A program made the translations under genes and the position numbers. From Herbaspirillum sp. ASV7 (GTDB lineage: Bacteria > Pseudomonadota > Gammaproteobacteria > Burkholderiales > Burkholderiaceae_D): a DNA stretch of 39,993 nucleotides. Shown one piece after another: positions 8,065 through 16,339 of this stretch. The stretch's first letter is position 1. Every line of letters starts with the position of its first letter. Location of the stretch: NCBI RefSeq assembly GCF_016429215.1, contig NZ_JAELUH010000049.1, positions 1 to 39,993 on the forward strand, in the 5' to 3' direction. The notes under the pieces are model-generated. The model made no database searches. It saw only the letters and a program-made list of their open reading frames with translations, and was not told where the DNA came from.

Positions 8065-9054
8065 TTACCAGCGTTGATGCACGTGCGGCGCAATGTCGTG
8101 GAGATAGAGTTCACGCAAGGCCTGCATCAGTTCCGGCGCAATGGCCGGCAATTCGCTGGCGGCGCTGTTGGATTGCGCCTGCTGCACGTTGCGCGCGCCG
8201 GGGATGACGGTGCTGACGCCGCTTTCCATCAGGATCCAGCGCAGCGCGAATTGCGCCATGGGAATGCCAGGTGGCACCAGTGCGCGGATCTTCTCCACGG
8301 CGGCCAGCGCCACGTCGTAAGGTACGCCCGAGAAGGTTTCGCCCACATCGAAGGCTTCGCCATGGCGGTTGAACTGGCGATGATCGTCGGCGGCAAAGGT
8401 GGTCTGCGCCGACATCTTGCCAGTCAGCAGGCCCGAGGCCAGCGGCACGCGCGCGATGACGGCGATGTCGCGGCGCCGTGCTTCCTGCAGGAACAGCGAC
8501 AGCGGGCGCTGGCGGAAGATGTTGAAGATGATCTGCACCGATTTGACGTTCGGGTATTCGATGGCCTTGAGCGCTTCCTCCACCTTCTCCACCGACACGC
8601 CGTAATGGCGGATCTTGCCGGCCGCCACCAGCGCATCCAGATGAGCGAACACCTCCTGCTGGTAGTACACCTCGGTGGGCGGGCAATGCAATTGCACCAG
8701 GTCCAGGCAATCCACCTCCAGGTTCTGCAGCGAACGGTCGACGAAGGCGGTGAGATTGTCCTTGTTGTTGTAGCCGCTGGCGACGTGCGGCGAGAGGCGG
8801 CGGCCCGCCTTGGTGGCGACGAAGGGACGGACCCCGCCGCGCTCCTTCAGTACCTGTGCAATCAACTGCTCGGAGCGGCCATCGCCATACACGTCGGCGG
8901 TGTCGATGAAGCTCACGCCCGCGTCCAGCGCGGCGTGCAGGGCGGCCTTGGCATCCTGGGCGGAGACGTCGCCCCAGGAGCCACCGATGGCCCAGGCACC
9001 GAAGCCGATTTCCGATACGTCTGCGCCGGTGCGGCCAAAGCGTCTTGATTTCAT
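8065..9054 (-). CDS. Aldo/keto reductase
   Basis: This 329-aa soluble NADPH-dependent oxidoreductase has a TIM-barrel fold. The AKR catalytic tetrad is visible: Asp51 and Tyr56 in FIDTADVYG, Lys82 in FVATKAG, and His123 in LVQLHCPP. The C-terminal cofactor motif VIPGARNVQQAQSN is also present. GGAG stands 8 bases before ATG 9054. It is first in an operon with the sugar 1-dehydrogenase, suggesting work on a sugar or sugar-derived carbonyl, but substrate cannot be read from sequence. The divergent LysR gene, 124 bases away, is the likely regulator. Confidence 0.9.
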   Translation of the reverse strand: MKSRRFGRTGADVSEIGFGAWAIGGSWGDVSAQDAKAALHAALDAGVSFIDTADVYGDGRSEQLIAQVLKERGGVRPFVATKAGRRLSPHVASGYNNKDNLTAFVDRSLQNLEVDCLDLVQLHCPPTEVYYQQEVFAHLDALVAAGKIRHYGVSVEKVEEALKAIEYPNVKSVQIIFNIFRQRPLSLFLQEARRRDIAVIARVPLASGLLTGKMSAQTTFAADDHRQFNRHGEAFDVGETFSGVPYDVALAAVEKIRALVPPGIPMAQFALRWILMESGVSTVIPGARNVQQAQSNSAASELPAIAPELMQALRELYLHDIAPHVHQRW

Positions 9055-9070
9055 GTCTGTGCTCCTTTAA

Positions 9071-9098
9071 CGCTTTATTAAAGCTCTAACTAAAGCGC
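9071..9098. promoter_or_regulatory. Palindromic operator candidate between aldo/keto reductase and LysR
   Basis: GCTTTA-T-TAAAGC at 9072-9084 is a perfect palindrome with the T-N11-A-type symmetry expected for a LysR box. TAAAGCGC at 9091-9098 gives a further inverted copy of CGCTTTA (9071-9077). It lies in the 124-base divergent spacer directly before the reductase start. Confidence 0.55.
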
Positions 9099-9178
9099 TA
9101 TTTATACCGCTTGCCACGCGCGCAGGTGTCTGGTTTAAGATGAGCCAGATTAACTCTTGAAGTGATCGAAATTCATCC

Positions 9179-10096
9179 ATGTCCCTGCTCGACCATATCG
9201 ATTTCTCCGACCTGCGGGTGTTCGTGACGATCCTGCGCACCGGCAGTTTCAAGGCTGCCGCCATCCAGCTCGGCCTGACGCCATCGGCCACCAGCCATGC
9301 CATGAAGCGGCTGGAAGAACGCCTCTCCACGCAGTTGCTCTACCGTTCCAGCCGCGCGGTCTCGCCCACGGCGGCGGGCAGCGAGTTGGCGGCCAGGCTG
9401 GAAGAGGGGTTCGAGCAGATCGCAGTAGCCCTGGGTCAGCTGGAAAGCTCGGCAGCAGGCAGCCTCGGTGAGCTGCGCATCAACGTCTTCGCCGATGCCG
9501 CCCATCTGTTGATCGAGCCGGCCATTCCCGAGTTCGTGCGGCAATGCCCCCAGGTCAGGCTGACCATCGTGGTGGATGACAAGCCCATCGATATCGTCAG
9601 CGAAGGCTATGACGCCGGCATACGCTACGGCCACTATGTGCCCGAGGGCATGGTGGCGGCACCCCTGACGCGGATGCATCGCTGGGTGGCGGCGGCGTCG
9701 CCCGCCTATCTGGACAGGCAGGGGCGGCCGCTGACGCTGGACGATCTGGCCCAGCATACCTGCTTGCAACTGCTGCTGGGCGACAACTCCAGCTACCAGT
9801 GGGAGTTCGGCCGTGGCAAGCACCGCCAGCGCATCCGTGTGCCGGGCCTGGTGACGATCAACAATACCGCCGCGACCATTGCGGCGGCCAAGGCCGGCGT
9901 TGGCATCGCCTATCTGTTGGAAGGAAGGATCAGCAAGGAGATCGAGGCGGGCTCGCTGGAGGTCATCCTGGACGAATGGGCGGCGCCCAGCGAGCCCTTC
10001 CACATGTACTACAGCAGCCGGCGCCATGCCCATCCGGCCTTGCGCAAGCTGATCGATATCATCCGCCTGCAGAACGGTTTGTCCCGGCTGCGCTAG
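9179..10096 (+). CDS. LysR-family transcriptional regulator
   Basis: This 305-aa protein has an N-terminal winged helix-turn-helix at residues 7-65 (FKAAAIQLGLTPSATSHAMKR) and a substrate-binding co-inducer domain at about 90-295. Features such as GYDAGIRYG and the short loop HRWVAAASPAYL are of the CrgA/GcvA-like LysR group. It is divergent from the aldo/keto reductase and sugar dehydrogenase operon and probably controls it and itself through the palindromes at 9071-9098. The Shine-Dalgarno is weak; the start was chosen by family alignment of the HTH. It converges with the MFS efflux gene, with only 19 bases between the stops. Confidence 0.92.
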   Translation: MSLLDHIDFSDLRVFVTILRTGSFKAAAIQLGLTPSATSHAMKRLEERLSTQLLYRSSRAVSPTAAGSELAARLEEGFEQIAVALGQLESSAAGSLGELRINVFADAAHLLIEPAIPEFVRQCPQVRLTIVVDDKPIDIVSEGYDAGIRYGHYVPEGMVAAPLTRMHRWVAAASPAYLDRQGRPLTLDDLAQHTCLQLLLGDNSSYQWEFGRGKHRQRIRVPGLVTINNTAATIAAAKAGVGIAYLLEGRISKEIEAGSLEVILDEWAAPSEPFHMYYSSRRHAHPALRKLIDIIRLQNGLSRLR

Positions 10097-10103
10097 CCGG
10101 GAC
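10081..10103. terminator. Hairpin at convergent LysR / MFS ends
   Basis: GTCCCGGCT at 10081-10089 pairs perfectly with AGCCGGGAC at 10095-10103 around a 5-base loop, spanning the LysR stop codon. There is only a short T/A tract, so termination strength is uncertain. Confidence 0.45.
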
Positions 10104-10115
10104 CAAGCAGCATCC

Positions 10116-11681
10116 TCAGTGCGCCGCCGAGGCTTCGGCCGCGCCCGCGCCACCCTTGGAGGGTTTGATGATCCAGATCAGCGGGATGATGACGATGAAG
10201 ATCAGCGCCGACACATAGAAGATGTCGTTGATGCCCAGCATGGCGGCCTGGAAGGTGATGGTACGTTCCAGCATGCCGGTGGTCTGCTCGGCGTTCAGGC
10301 CCAGGGTGCTGCTGATGTTGTTGACCGTTTCCTGCATCCAGGGGCTGTAGGGCGTGGCATGTTCGGTCAGCTGCGCGTGGTGCATGATGCTGCGGTTGTT
10401 CCAGGCGGTGGTCGAGATCGAGGTGCCGACCGCGCCACAGAACACCCGCACGAAGGACGACAGCCCGGCTGCAGCCGGGATGCGCTCCGGCGGCAGGCCC
10501 GAGAGCAGCAGCACGGTGAGCGGCACGAAGAACATCGCCGTGGGGATGCCCTGCAGCAGCGTGGGCAGGATCACCGTCATCTGGTCCACCTGCAGGTTGT
10601 AATGCGAGCGCAGCCAGAACACGAAGGCAAAGCCGATGAAGGAGGCCGTGGCCACCTTGCGTGCATCCACCAGCGGCAGGAAACGCCCGATCAGGGGCAT
10701 CAGGATCACCGCGAAGATGCCGATGGGCGCCGTCGACAGGCCAGAGTCGATCGAGCGGTAGCCCAGGTATTGCTGCAGCCATTGCGGCAGGATCACCAGG
10801 TTGCCGAAGAAGACGCCATAGCCGATCGAGATGGCGATGGTGCCGCCGGCGAAATTGCGCCGACCGAACAGGCGCAGGTCCACCACCGGATGCTTGTTGT
10901 TGAGCTCCCAGACCACGAAGTAGGCAAAGGCGACGGCGGCCACCACGCCCAGTGTGACGATGGTGGGCGAGGAGAACCAGTCCAGGTCCTTGCCCTTGTC
11001 GAGCATGATCTGGAAGGCCGCCACCCAGGTCACCAGCAGCGCCAGGCCGATCTTGTCGATGGGCAGCTTATGGGTGGGCGTCTCGCGGCTGCGGTAGATG
11101 GCCAGCGTGACCCCGGCCGCAATCAGTCCCACCGGGATGTTGATGTAGAAGATCCAGGGCCAGGTGTAGCTGTCGGTGATCCAGCCGCCCAGCGCCGGCC
11201 CGGCCACCGGTGCCACCACCGCCGTCATGCCCCACAGCGCCAGCGCGAACGAGGATTTCGATTTGGGGTAAGCCCCCAGCAGCAGCGATTGCGACAGCGG
11301 CACCATGGGGCCGGCCACCAGGCCTTGCAGTACCCGTGCGGCCAGCAGGATGGGCAGGGTGGGCGCCAGTCCGCACAGCCAGGAGGCCAGCACGAACAGC
11401 AGCACCGAGGTGACGAACAGGCGCACCGCCCCCAGGCGCTGGGTGAGCCAGCCGGTCAGGGGGATGGAGATGGCGTTGGCGGCGGCGAAGGAGGTGATGA
11501 CCCAGGTGCCTTCATCCACCGACACGCCCAGGTTGCCCGAGATGGTCGGGATGGCCACGTTGGCGATGGAGGAGTCCAGCACGTTCATGAACACCGCCAA
11601 GGACACCGACAACGTGCCCAGCACCAGGTTGGCGCCGGTCAGCGGTGGTGGCGGTGTATAGGGAGTAGGGCTGTTAGCCAT
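10116..11681 (-). CDS. MFS drug efflux transporter, DHA2 (EmrB) family
   Basis: This 521-aa inner-membrane drug/H+ antiporter has about 14 hydrophobic segments. The DHA2 signature LDSSIANVAIPTISGNLG lies near residues 35-52 in the first membrane segment, with GWLTQRLGAVRLF as the loop 2-3 motif. It is the last gene of an operon with a membrane fusion protein 32 bases upstream and an outer-membrane factor before that, so it is the pump of a tripartite system analogous to EmrAB-TolC. No clear Shine-Dalgarno is seen; the start gives a normal N-terminus. The substrates are unknown; EmrB relatives export hydrophobic uncouplers, phenolics and antibiotics. Confidence 0.93.
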   Translation of the reverse strand: MANSPTPYTPPPPLTGANLVLGTLSVSLAVFMNVLDSSIANVAIPTISGNLGVSVDEGTWVITSFAAANAISIPLTGWLTQRLGAVRLFVTSVLLFVLASWLCGLAPTLPILLAARVLQGLVAGPMVPLSQSLLLGAYPKSKSSFALALWGMTAVVAPVAGPALGGWITDSYTWPWIFYINIPVGLIAAGVTLAIYRSRETPTHKLPIDKIGLALLVTWVAAFQIMLDKGKDLDWFSSPTIVTLGVVAAVAFAYFVVWELNNKHPVVDLRLFGRRNFAGGTIAISIGYGVFFGNLVILPQWLQQYLGYRSIDSGLSTAPIGIFAVILMPLIGRFLPLVDARKVATASFIGFAFVFWLRSHYNLQVDQMTVILPTLLQGIPTAMFFVPLTVLLLSGLPPERIPAAAGLSSFVRVFCGAVGTSISTTAWNNRSIMHHAQLTEHATPYSPWMQETVNNISSTLGLNAEQTTGMLERTITFQAAMLGINDIFYVSALIFIVIIPLIWIIKPSKGGAGAAEASAAH

Positions 11682-11713
11682 AAGCTTGCGTAGTTGTCTG
11701 CAGCGGATTCGGA

Positions 11714-12937
11714 TCAGGTATGCGGCACCGTGGCAACGGCCGCGGCCTTGCTCTTGCGCGGCTGCGGCAGGCCACTGGCGTTGTCGCTGATGATGCGTTC
11801 GACGATGGCGTCGGCCTGCTTGCCCAGGTCGTCATAGACGCTGGTCTGGTAGTTGGTGGGCGCTGCTTCCAGGGCCCGGCCATCGCCATGGATATCGACC
11901 GTGGCCGTGGTCGACAGGCCGATGCGCAGCGGATGGGCGCGCACCTGCTCCGGGTCCAGGGCGATGCGTACCGGAATGCGCTGCACCACCTTGATCCAGT
12001 TGCCAGTGGCGTTCTGCGCCGGCAGCAGCGAGAAGGCGCCGCCGGTGCCAGCCGAGAAGCCGATCACGGTGCCCTTGTACTTCACGTCCGAACCATAGAC
12101 GTCGGCGATCACTTCCACCGGCTGGCCGATGCGGATGTGCTTCAACTGGCTTTCCTTGAAGTTGGCGTCGATCCAGATCTGTTCCAGCGGCACGATGGCC
12201 ATCAGCGGATTGCCGGCGGCGATGCGCTGCCCGACTTGTACGGAGCGCTTGGAGATGAAGCCCGAGACCGGTGCCACGATGTTCACGCGGGCATAGTTCA
12301 GGTAGGCGTTGCGTACCGCCGTGGCAGCCTGCAGCACGTTGGGGTGCTCGGTGACGCTGGTGTGGTCGGTCAGGGCGCGGTTGGCGGCCGCCGCTGCGCG
12401 GGCCTGGTCCAGCGCGGCCACGGCGCTCTTGACGGCGTCGCGGGCGTGGGAGACGTCTTCCTGCGAGACCGCGCCCGAGGACAGGCCAGCCTGGCGACGT
12501 TGCAGGTCCTCGCGGGCGCGCGCCAGGTTGGAGTCGGCGGCATCGACGTTGGCGGCCAGAGTGTCATTGTTGAGGAACAGCTGGCGCGTCTGGCGCACGG
12601 CCTGCGCCAGCGCGGCTTCGGACTGGGCCAGGGCCAGACGGGTATCGGCAGCGTCCAGCGCGACCAGTTGCTGGCCGGCCTTGACGATCTGGGTATCGTC
12701 GGCCTTGACGGCGGTCACGGTGCCGCCGACCTGGGCCGAGATCTGCACGACGTTGCCGCTGACGTAGGCGTCGTCGGTTTCTTCGAAGAAGCGGGCGTGC
12801 AGGAACCAGTACAGGAAACAAGCAGTGGCGATGATGATCAGGACCAGCGTGAGCAGGAACAGCTGGCGGCGGCGCTTGCCGTTGCCATTGCCGTTGCCGT
12901 TGGTGCCGGGATTGGTTTGGGTGGTGCTGTCACTCAT
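11714..12937 (-). CDS. HlyD/EmrA-type membrane fusion protein
   Basis: This 407-aa periplasmic adaptor links the MFS pump to the outer-membrane channel. A Gly/Asn-rich cytosolic N-terminus (GTNGNGNGNG) is followed by one membrane segment at about 27-47 (LFLLTLVLIIIATACFLYWF). Then come the biotinyl-lipoyl-like half motif ETDDAYVSGNVVQISAQVGG, an alpha-helical hairpin rich in Ala, Gln and Arg, and the second lipoyl half with VAPVSGFISKRSVQVGQRI. The ATG at 12937 is preferred, with GGAG 8 bases before it; a longer frame to 13021 adds an unlikely basic leader. It lies between the outer-membrane factor (147 bases upstream) and the MFS gene. Confidence 0.92.
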   Translation of the reverse strand: MSDSTTQTNPGTNGNGNGNGKRRRQLFLLTLVLIIIATACFLYWFLHARFFEETDDAYVSGNVVQISAQVGGTVTAVKADDTQIVKAGQQLVALDAADTRLALAQSEAALAQAVRQTRQLFLNNDTLAANVDAADSNLARAREDLQRRQAGLSSGAVSQEDVSHARDAVKSAVAALDQARAAAAANRALTDHTSVTEHPNVLQAATAVRNAYLNYARVNIVAPVSGFISKRSVQVGQRIAAGNPLMAIVPLEQIWIDANFKESQLKHIRIGQPVEVIADVYGSDVKYKGTVIGFSAGTGGAFSLLPAQNATGNWIKVVQRIPVRIALDPEQVRAHPLRIGLSTTATVDIHGDGRALEAAPTNYQTSVYDDLGKQADAIVERIISDNASGLPQPRKSKAAAVATVPHT

Positions 12938-12979
12938 GGATGACTCCGTTCGATGCTTTTTGTAGGCAGACAATCGGTC

Positions 12980-12997
12980 TTGCCGCTCAGGCGGCAA
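12980..12997. promoter_or_regulatory. Small hairpin between outer-membrane factor and fusion protein genes
   Basis: TTGCCGC at 12980-12986 pairs with GCGGCAA at 12991-12997 around TCAG. It sits in the 147-base gap inside the efflux operon and could attenuate or stabilise the message. There is no T run. Confidence 0.3.
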
Positions 12998-13084
12998 ACC
13001 GTCCCTGGCGTCGGCGCGCAAATGGAGAGACCGACGGCAGGGCTGGGTTCAATGTTCAATTCGGGACTTCAGGACTTCATGACA

Positions 13085-14602
13085 TCAGGGCTGCTGGCGG
13101 GCAGGGCTGCTGCCACTGGCGGGGCTGTTCATGGCCAACCCGGCTTGCTGGGCGTCGAAACCGCCCCCCAGCGCCTTGTAGAGCGCCACCTGCTGGTCGC
13201 GTCGCGTGGCCTCCAGTGCCACCAGCGACTGGCGTTGGGCCAGCACCGCGGTCTCGGCCGAGAGCATCGTCAATTGCGATACCAGGCCGATGCGGTAGCG
13301 CTCGCGCGCCAGGTCGTAGGCGCGTTGCGCGGCTTGCAGGGCTTCGCGGCGGATCGGCAACTGGCGCTCGGTCGAATGGATCGAGGCGATCTGGCGCGCC
13401 ACGTCGGCATAGGCATCGTTGAGCGCCTTGTTGTAGGTTGCCACGGCCAGGTCGTAGTTGGCGTATTCACCCTTGAGTCCGGCGCGCAGGGCGCCGCCCT
13501 CGAAGATGGGCAGCGAGATCGCCGGACCGAAGGCGATGCTCTTGCTGGCCGAGGTGAAGGGATTGGCATTGATCAGGGTATCGAAACCGATCATGGCCGA
13601 CAGGTTGATATCTGGATAGAAGCGTGCCTTGGCCACGTCCACGCCACGGCTGGCAGCTTCCACTTGCCAGCGCGCGGCCACGATATCGGGGCGGCGGCCC
13701 AGCAGGTTCAGCGGCAGGTCGGCCGGCAGGCCCGGCGTGGCCAGGTTCTGCAGGGTGGGCGGTGCCAGTTGCAGCCCACGATCGGGGCCACGACCGGTCA
13801 GTGCGCCCAGTTGCTGGCGCAGCAGCACGATCTGGCCTTCGCTTTGCTCCAGCTGGGCGCGGGCATCGGCGCTGCTGCTGCGCGACTGGTTGCGTTCGAT
13901 CTGGGTGTCTAGGCCGGTACGCACGCGTTCGGCGGTGATGCCCTCCAGCGAGCTGCGCTGTTGCACCGTGCGCGCCAGGATGTCATGCAGCGCATATTGC
14001 GCCGCCAGTTGGCTGTAGGCGGCCACGATGGAGGTGGTCAGGGCCAGGCGTGCTTCCTGCTCGCTGGCTTCGGCCGCCTTTTCGCTGGAAATGGCTTGTT
14101 CCAGGGCCGCCTGGTTCTTGTGCCACAGGTCCAGCTCGTAGCCGACGTTCAGGCCGGCTTTCTTTTCGTTGTACCAGTTGCCGCCATAGGGCTCGGGATA
14201 GATGGTGGTGCTGGAGAACTGGTTGCGGATGAACGAGGCATCCGCCGTCACGTTGGGCAGTAGCGGCGCCCCGCGCGACTCGGCCAGCGCGCCGGCGGCG
14301 GCGATGCGTGCGCGTGCCTGCTGCAGGTTGGGACTGCTGGCCAGGGCTTCGTCGATGAGGGCGGTCAACTGGGCGTCGCCGAACTGGCGCACCCAGTCGC
14401 TACCGGGCCAGCCGGCGTTGGCGCTGCCGCCAGCGGGGTCGGAGAGGCTGCGTTGGGTGGCGAAGTCGGAAGCCTGGGCCGGATGCTTGTCGCTGCCGAT
14501 GCCGCTGAAGCTGGCACAGCCCGACATGCCGAGCACGCCGACCAGCGCTGCAACGACCGCGATCGCCCGCGGCCTGGTGGCGGGCGAGGTGAAGCGTTTC
14601 AT
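13085..14602 (-). CDS. NodT/OprM-type outer-membrane efflux lipoprotein
   Basis: This 505-aa TolC-fold outer-membrane channel is the exit duct of the efflux system. The signal sequence ends in a lipobox LGMSGC with the lipidated Cys at 29. Two OEP repeats follow (about 65-270 and 280-480), with the usual LNLLGRRPDIVAARWQVEAA motif at the start of the second repeat. The ATG at 14602 is preferred, with GGAG 7 bases upstream; a GTG four codons earlier is in frame. It is the first gene of the operon and divergent from the TetR gene, with a shared palindromic operator between. Confidence 0.93.
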   Translation of the reverse strand: MKRFTSPATRPRAIAVVAALVGVLGMSGCASFSGIGSDKHPAQASDFATQRSLSDPAGGSANAGWPGSDWVRQFGDAQLTALIDEALASSPNLQQARARIAAAGALAESRGAPLLPNVTADASFIRNQFSSTTIYPEPYGGNWYNEKKAGLNVGYELDLWHKNQAALEQAISSEKAAEASEQEARLALTTSIVAAYSQLAAQYALHDILARTVQQRSSLEGITAERVRTGLDTQIERNQSRSSSADARAQLEQSEGQIVLLRQQLGALTGRGPDRGLQLAPPTLQNLATPGLPADLPLNLLGRRPDIVAARWQVEAASRGVDVAKARFYPDINLSAMIGFDTLINANPFTSASKSIAFGPAISLPIFEGGALRAGLKGEYANYDLAVATYNKALNDAYADVARQIASIHSTERQLPIRREALQAAQRAYDLARERYRIGLVSQLTMLSAETAVLAQRQSLVALEATRRDQQVALYKALGGGFDAQQAGLAMNSPASGSSPARQQP

Positions 14603-14760
14603 AGGTTTCTCCACGATGAGAGGTTTGGCGATACGAGTTCTTGTGTGAGTTCATGCCGCATTTCCTGACCTGCCGTGCGCGCCTGGCGGTATGGGCCTCT
14701 TGGGCCGATGGCACGCGTTTGCGAGTGGGCTGCGAAGGGGCGGCGAGTAAAAACTCATTT

Positions 14761-14785
14761 TTCGTATTATACTTCGAGATACGAA
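14761..14785. promoter_or_regulatory. TetR-type operator between efflux operon and regulator
   Basis: TTCGTAT at 14761-14767 and ATACGAA at 14779-14785 form a perfect inverted repeat with an 11-base spacer. It overlaps TATTATAC, a plausible -10 element, 60 bases before the regulator start. A further half-site, GATACGAG, lies at about 14627. Confidence 0.65.
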
Positions 14786-14844
14786 CAATCACTCATGTTG
14801 GGAATTTGCGGCGGGGGCACGTGAATTCCTTCTCCAGGCTCACA

Positions 14845-15471
14845 ATGAAACTGCAACCCAGAAAAGAACCTCGCCAGGCACGTTCGCGGGCGATGGTCGA
14901 CACCATTCTTGACGCCATGTCGCGCGTGCTCGTCGAGCGCGGCTATGCCAAGACCAATACCAATCTCGTGGCCGAATCGGCCGGCATCAGCGTCGGTTCG
15001 CTCTACCAGTATTTCCCCAACAAGGATGCCCTGATCTTCGCCCTGCGCGAACGTCATGTCACCCGCATGCTCGGCCTGTTCGAGGATGTGGCCGCGCATA
15101 TCGATGCGGCGGGTTCCCTGCACAGCGATTTCGAAGCGCTCATCGGTGCGCTGGTAGCGGCGCACCTGCTGGAGCCGGAGCTGAACCGCATCCTCGAAGA
15201 GGAATTCCCCGCCTACAACCTGCCGGTCTCCACCGAGATCCGCCAGCGCTTCTTCGATGCTATCCGCCGCGTGCTGGAAAAGCATCGTGCCAGCCTGACC
15301 ACGCCCGACCTGGATGTGGCCACCTTCGTGGTGCAGCGCATGCTCAAGGCGCTGATCAATGCGGTGGTGCTGACCGGGCCGGGCGGCTTGTCGCCGGGCA
15401 GCGTGCGACCGGAGATCCTGCCGGCGGTGATCGGTTACCTGACTGCTCCGCGCAAGGATTCGCAGGCATAA
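14845..15471 (+). CDS. TetR-family transcriptional repressor
   Basis: This 208-aa protein has the TetR helix-turn-helix at about 12-58: TILDAMSRVLVERGYAKTN, then VAESAGISVGSLYQYFPNK. The ligand-binding domain follows. It is divergent from the OMF-MFP-MFS operon and is predicted to repress both through the inverted repeat at 14761-14785, with release by an efflux substrate. The start is taken at the ATG before KLQPRKEP (AGG 8 bases upstream); GTG at 14821 would add eight residues. Longer in-frame extensions would cross the operator and are rejected. Confidence 0.92.
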   Translation: MKLQPRKEPRQARSRAMVDTILDAMSRVLVERGYAKTNTNLVAESAGISVGSLYQYFPNKDALIFALRERHVTRMLGLFEDVAAHIDAAGSLHSDFEALIGALVAAHLLEPELNRILEEEFPAYNLPVSTEIRQRFFDAIRRVLEKHRASLTTPDLDVATFVVQRMLKALINAVVLTGPGGLSPGSVRPEILPAVIGYLTAPRKDSQA

Positions 15472-15610
15472 TTGTCGTCTGGCGGTGCGTGCAGGGCCAT
15501 GCCACGCGGGAGGGGTTCCCGTGGGGAGAGAACGCGGGCGTTCCCTGTGGAAATTCAGAAACTTCCCGATATCAAACACATGCGGCTCCCGTATAGTGAA
15601 GGGAAATGCA

Positions 15611-15629
15611 TCCCGGGTACCTCCCGGGA
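15611..15629 (+). promoter_or_regulatory. Leader hairpin before cupredoxin gene
   Basis: TCCCGGG at 15611-15617 and CCCGGGA at 15623-15629 pair around TACCT. It lies 33 bases before the start codon, in the leader of the cupredoxin/c-di-GMP operon. There is no T run, so it is not an intrinsic terminator; it may affect message stability or translation. Confidence 0.4.
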
Positions 15630-15661
15630 CACCCACCGCGACACCATTGAACGACATTAGA

Positions 15662-16306
15662 ATGCGGCGAAAAAAAATGATCAGGGCTAAAGGCGCAGGG
15701 GCGCTGTTGCCAGTGCTGGCCTCTGTGCTGGCAATGGCCTTGCCGGCGATGCAGGCACAGGCAGCACTTGCGGTGCAGGTGCTGGATACGGCCGGGCAAC
15801 CGGTACCCAATGCGGTGGTCTACGCCGAGCCGGCCACACCGGTGCCAACGCCCGCCAAGCTGCGCCAGGTCGAGATCGAGCAGAAGAACAAGACCTTCTT
15901 CCCGCTGGTGACGGTGGTGCAGACCGGCACCCCCATCCTCTTTCCCAATCACGATACGGTCAGGCATCACGTCTATTCGTTCTCGCCGGCCAAGACTTTC
16001 GAGCTCAAGCTTTATTCCGGCGTTCCCGGTAGCCCTGTGGTCTTCGACAAGGCCGGTACCGTGGTGCTGGGCTGCAATATCCATGACGAGATGGTGGCCT
16101 ATGTGCAGGTCGTCAATACGCCGTATTTCGGCGTGACCGACCGCAGCGGCACCGCGCATCTGGAGGGGATGGGCAACGGCAAGTACACGCTCAAGGCCTG
16201 GTATTTCCGCATGGGCCCCAACGAGGCGGCCGTGGAGCAGCCCCTGCAGCTGCAAGGGGAGGCCAGGGCGGCCATCAAACTCAACGTCAAGGCAGTGCCT
16301 CTCTGA
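15662..16306 (+). CDS. Periplasmic cupredoxin-like protein (often named methylamine utilization protein)
   Basis: This 214-aa exported protein has a basic start, MRRKK, a hydrophobic signal, and probable cleavage after AQA near residue 34. The mature part is a beta-rich cupredoxin fold. Type 1 copper ligands are suggested by His102 or His103 in NHDTVRHHVYSFS and by Cys138, His141 and Met144 in LGCNIHDEM. The annotated name in databases for such proteins is historical; no methylamine dehydrogenase gene is nearby. It opens an operon with a membrane GGDEF-EAL enzyme 33 bases downstream, so a role as periplasmic copper or redox partner of the sensor is inferred. No clear Shine-Dalgarno precedes ATG 15662 or the alternative at 15677. 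Confidence 0.82.
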   Translation: MRRKKMIRAKGAGALLPVLASVLAMALPAMQAQAALAVQVLDTAGQPVPNAVVYAEPATPVPTPAKLRQVEIEQKNKTFFPLVTVVQTGTPILFPNHDTVRHHVYSFSPAKTFELKLYSGVPGSPVVFDKAGTVVLGCNIHDEMVAYVQVVNTPYFGVTDRSGTAHLEGMGNGKYTLKAWYFRMGPNEAAVEQPLQLQGEARAAIKLNVKAVPL

Positions 16307-16339
16307 GGCGCTTCACTGCATAGCAAGCGGGGGGCTAGG

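Noticed and set aside
10119..11693. A 524-codon plus frame opposite the MFS transporter
   Set aside because: The composition is Arg, Gly, His and Gln-rich without hydrophobic segments. The opposite strand encodes a complete transporter.
15568..15595. ECF-type promoter before the cupredoxin gene
   Set aside because: CGTATA is present, but the -35 region (GATATCAAAC) matches poorly and the spacing differs by one base from the promoter at 20255. Not strong enough to list.
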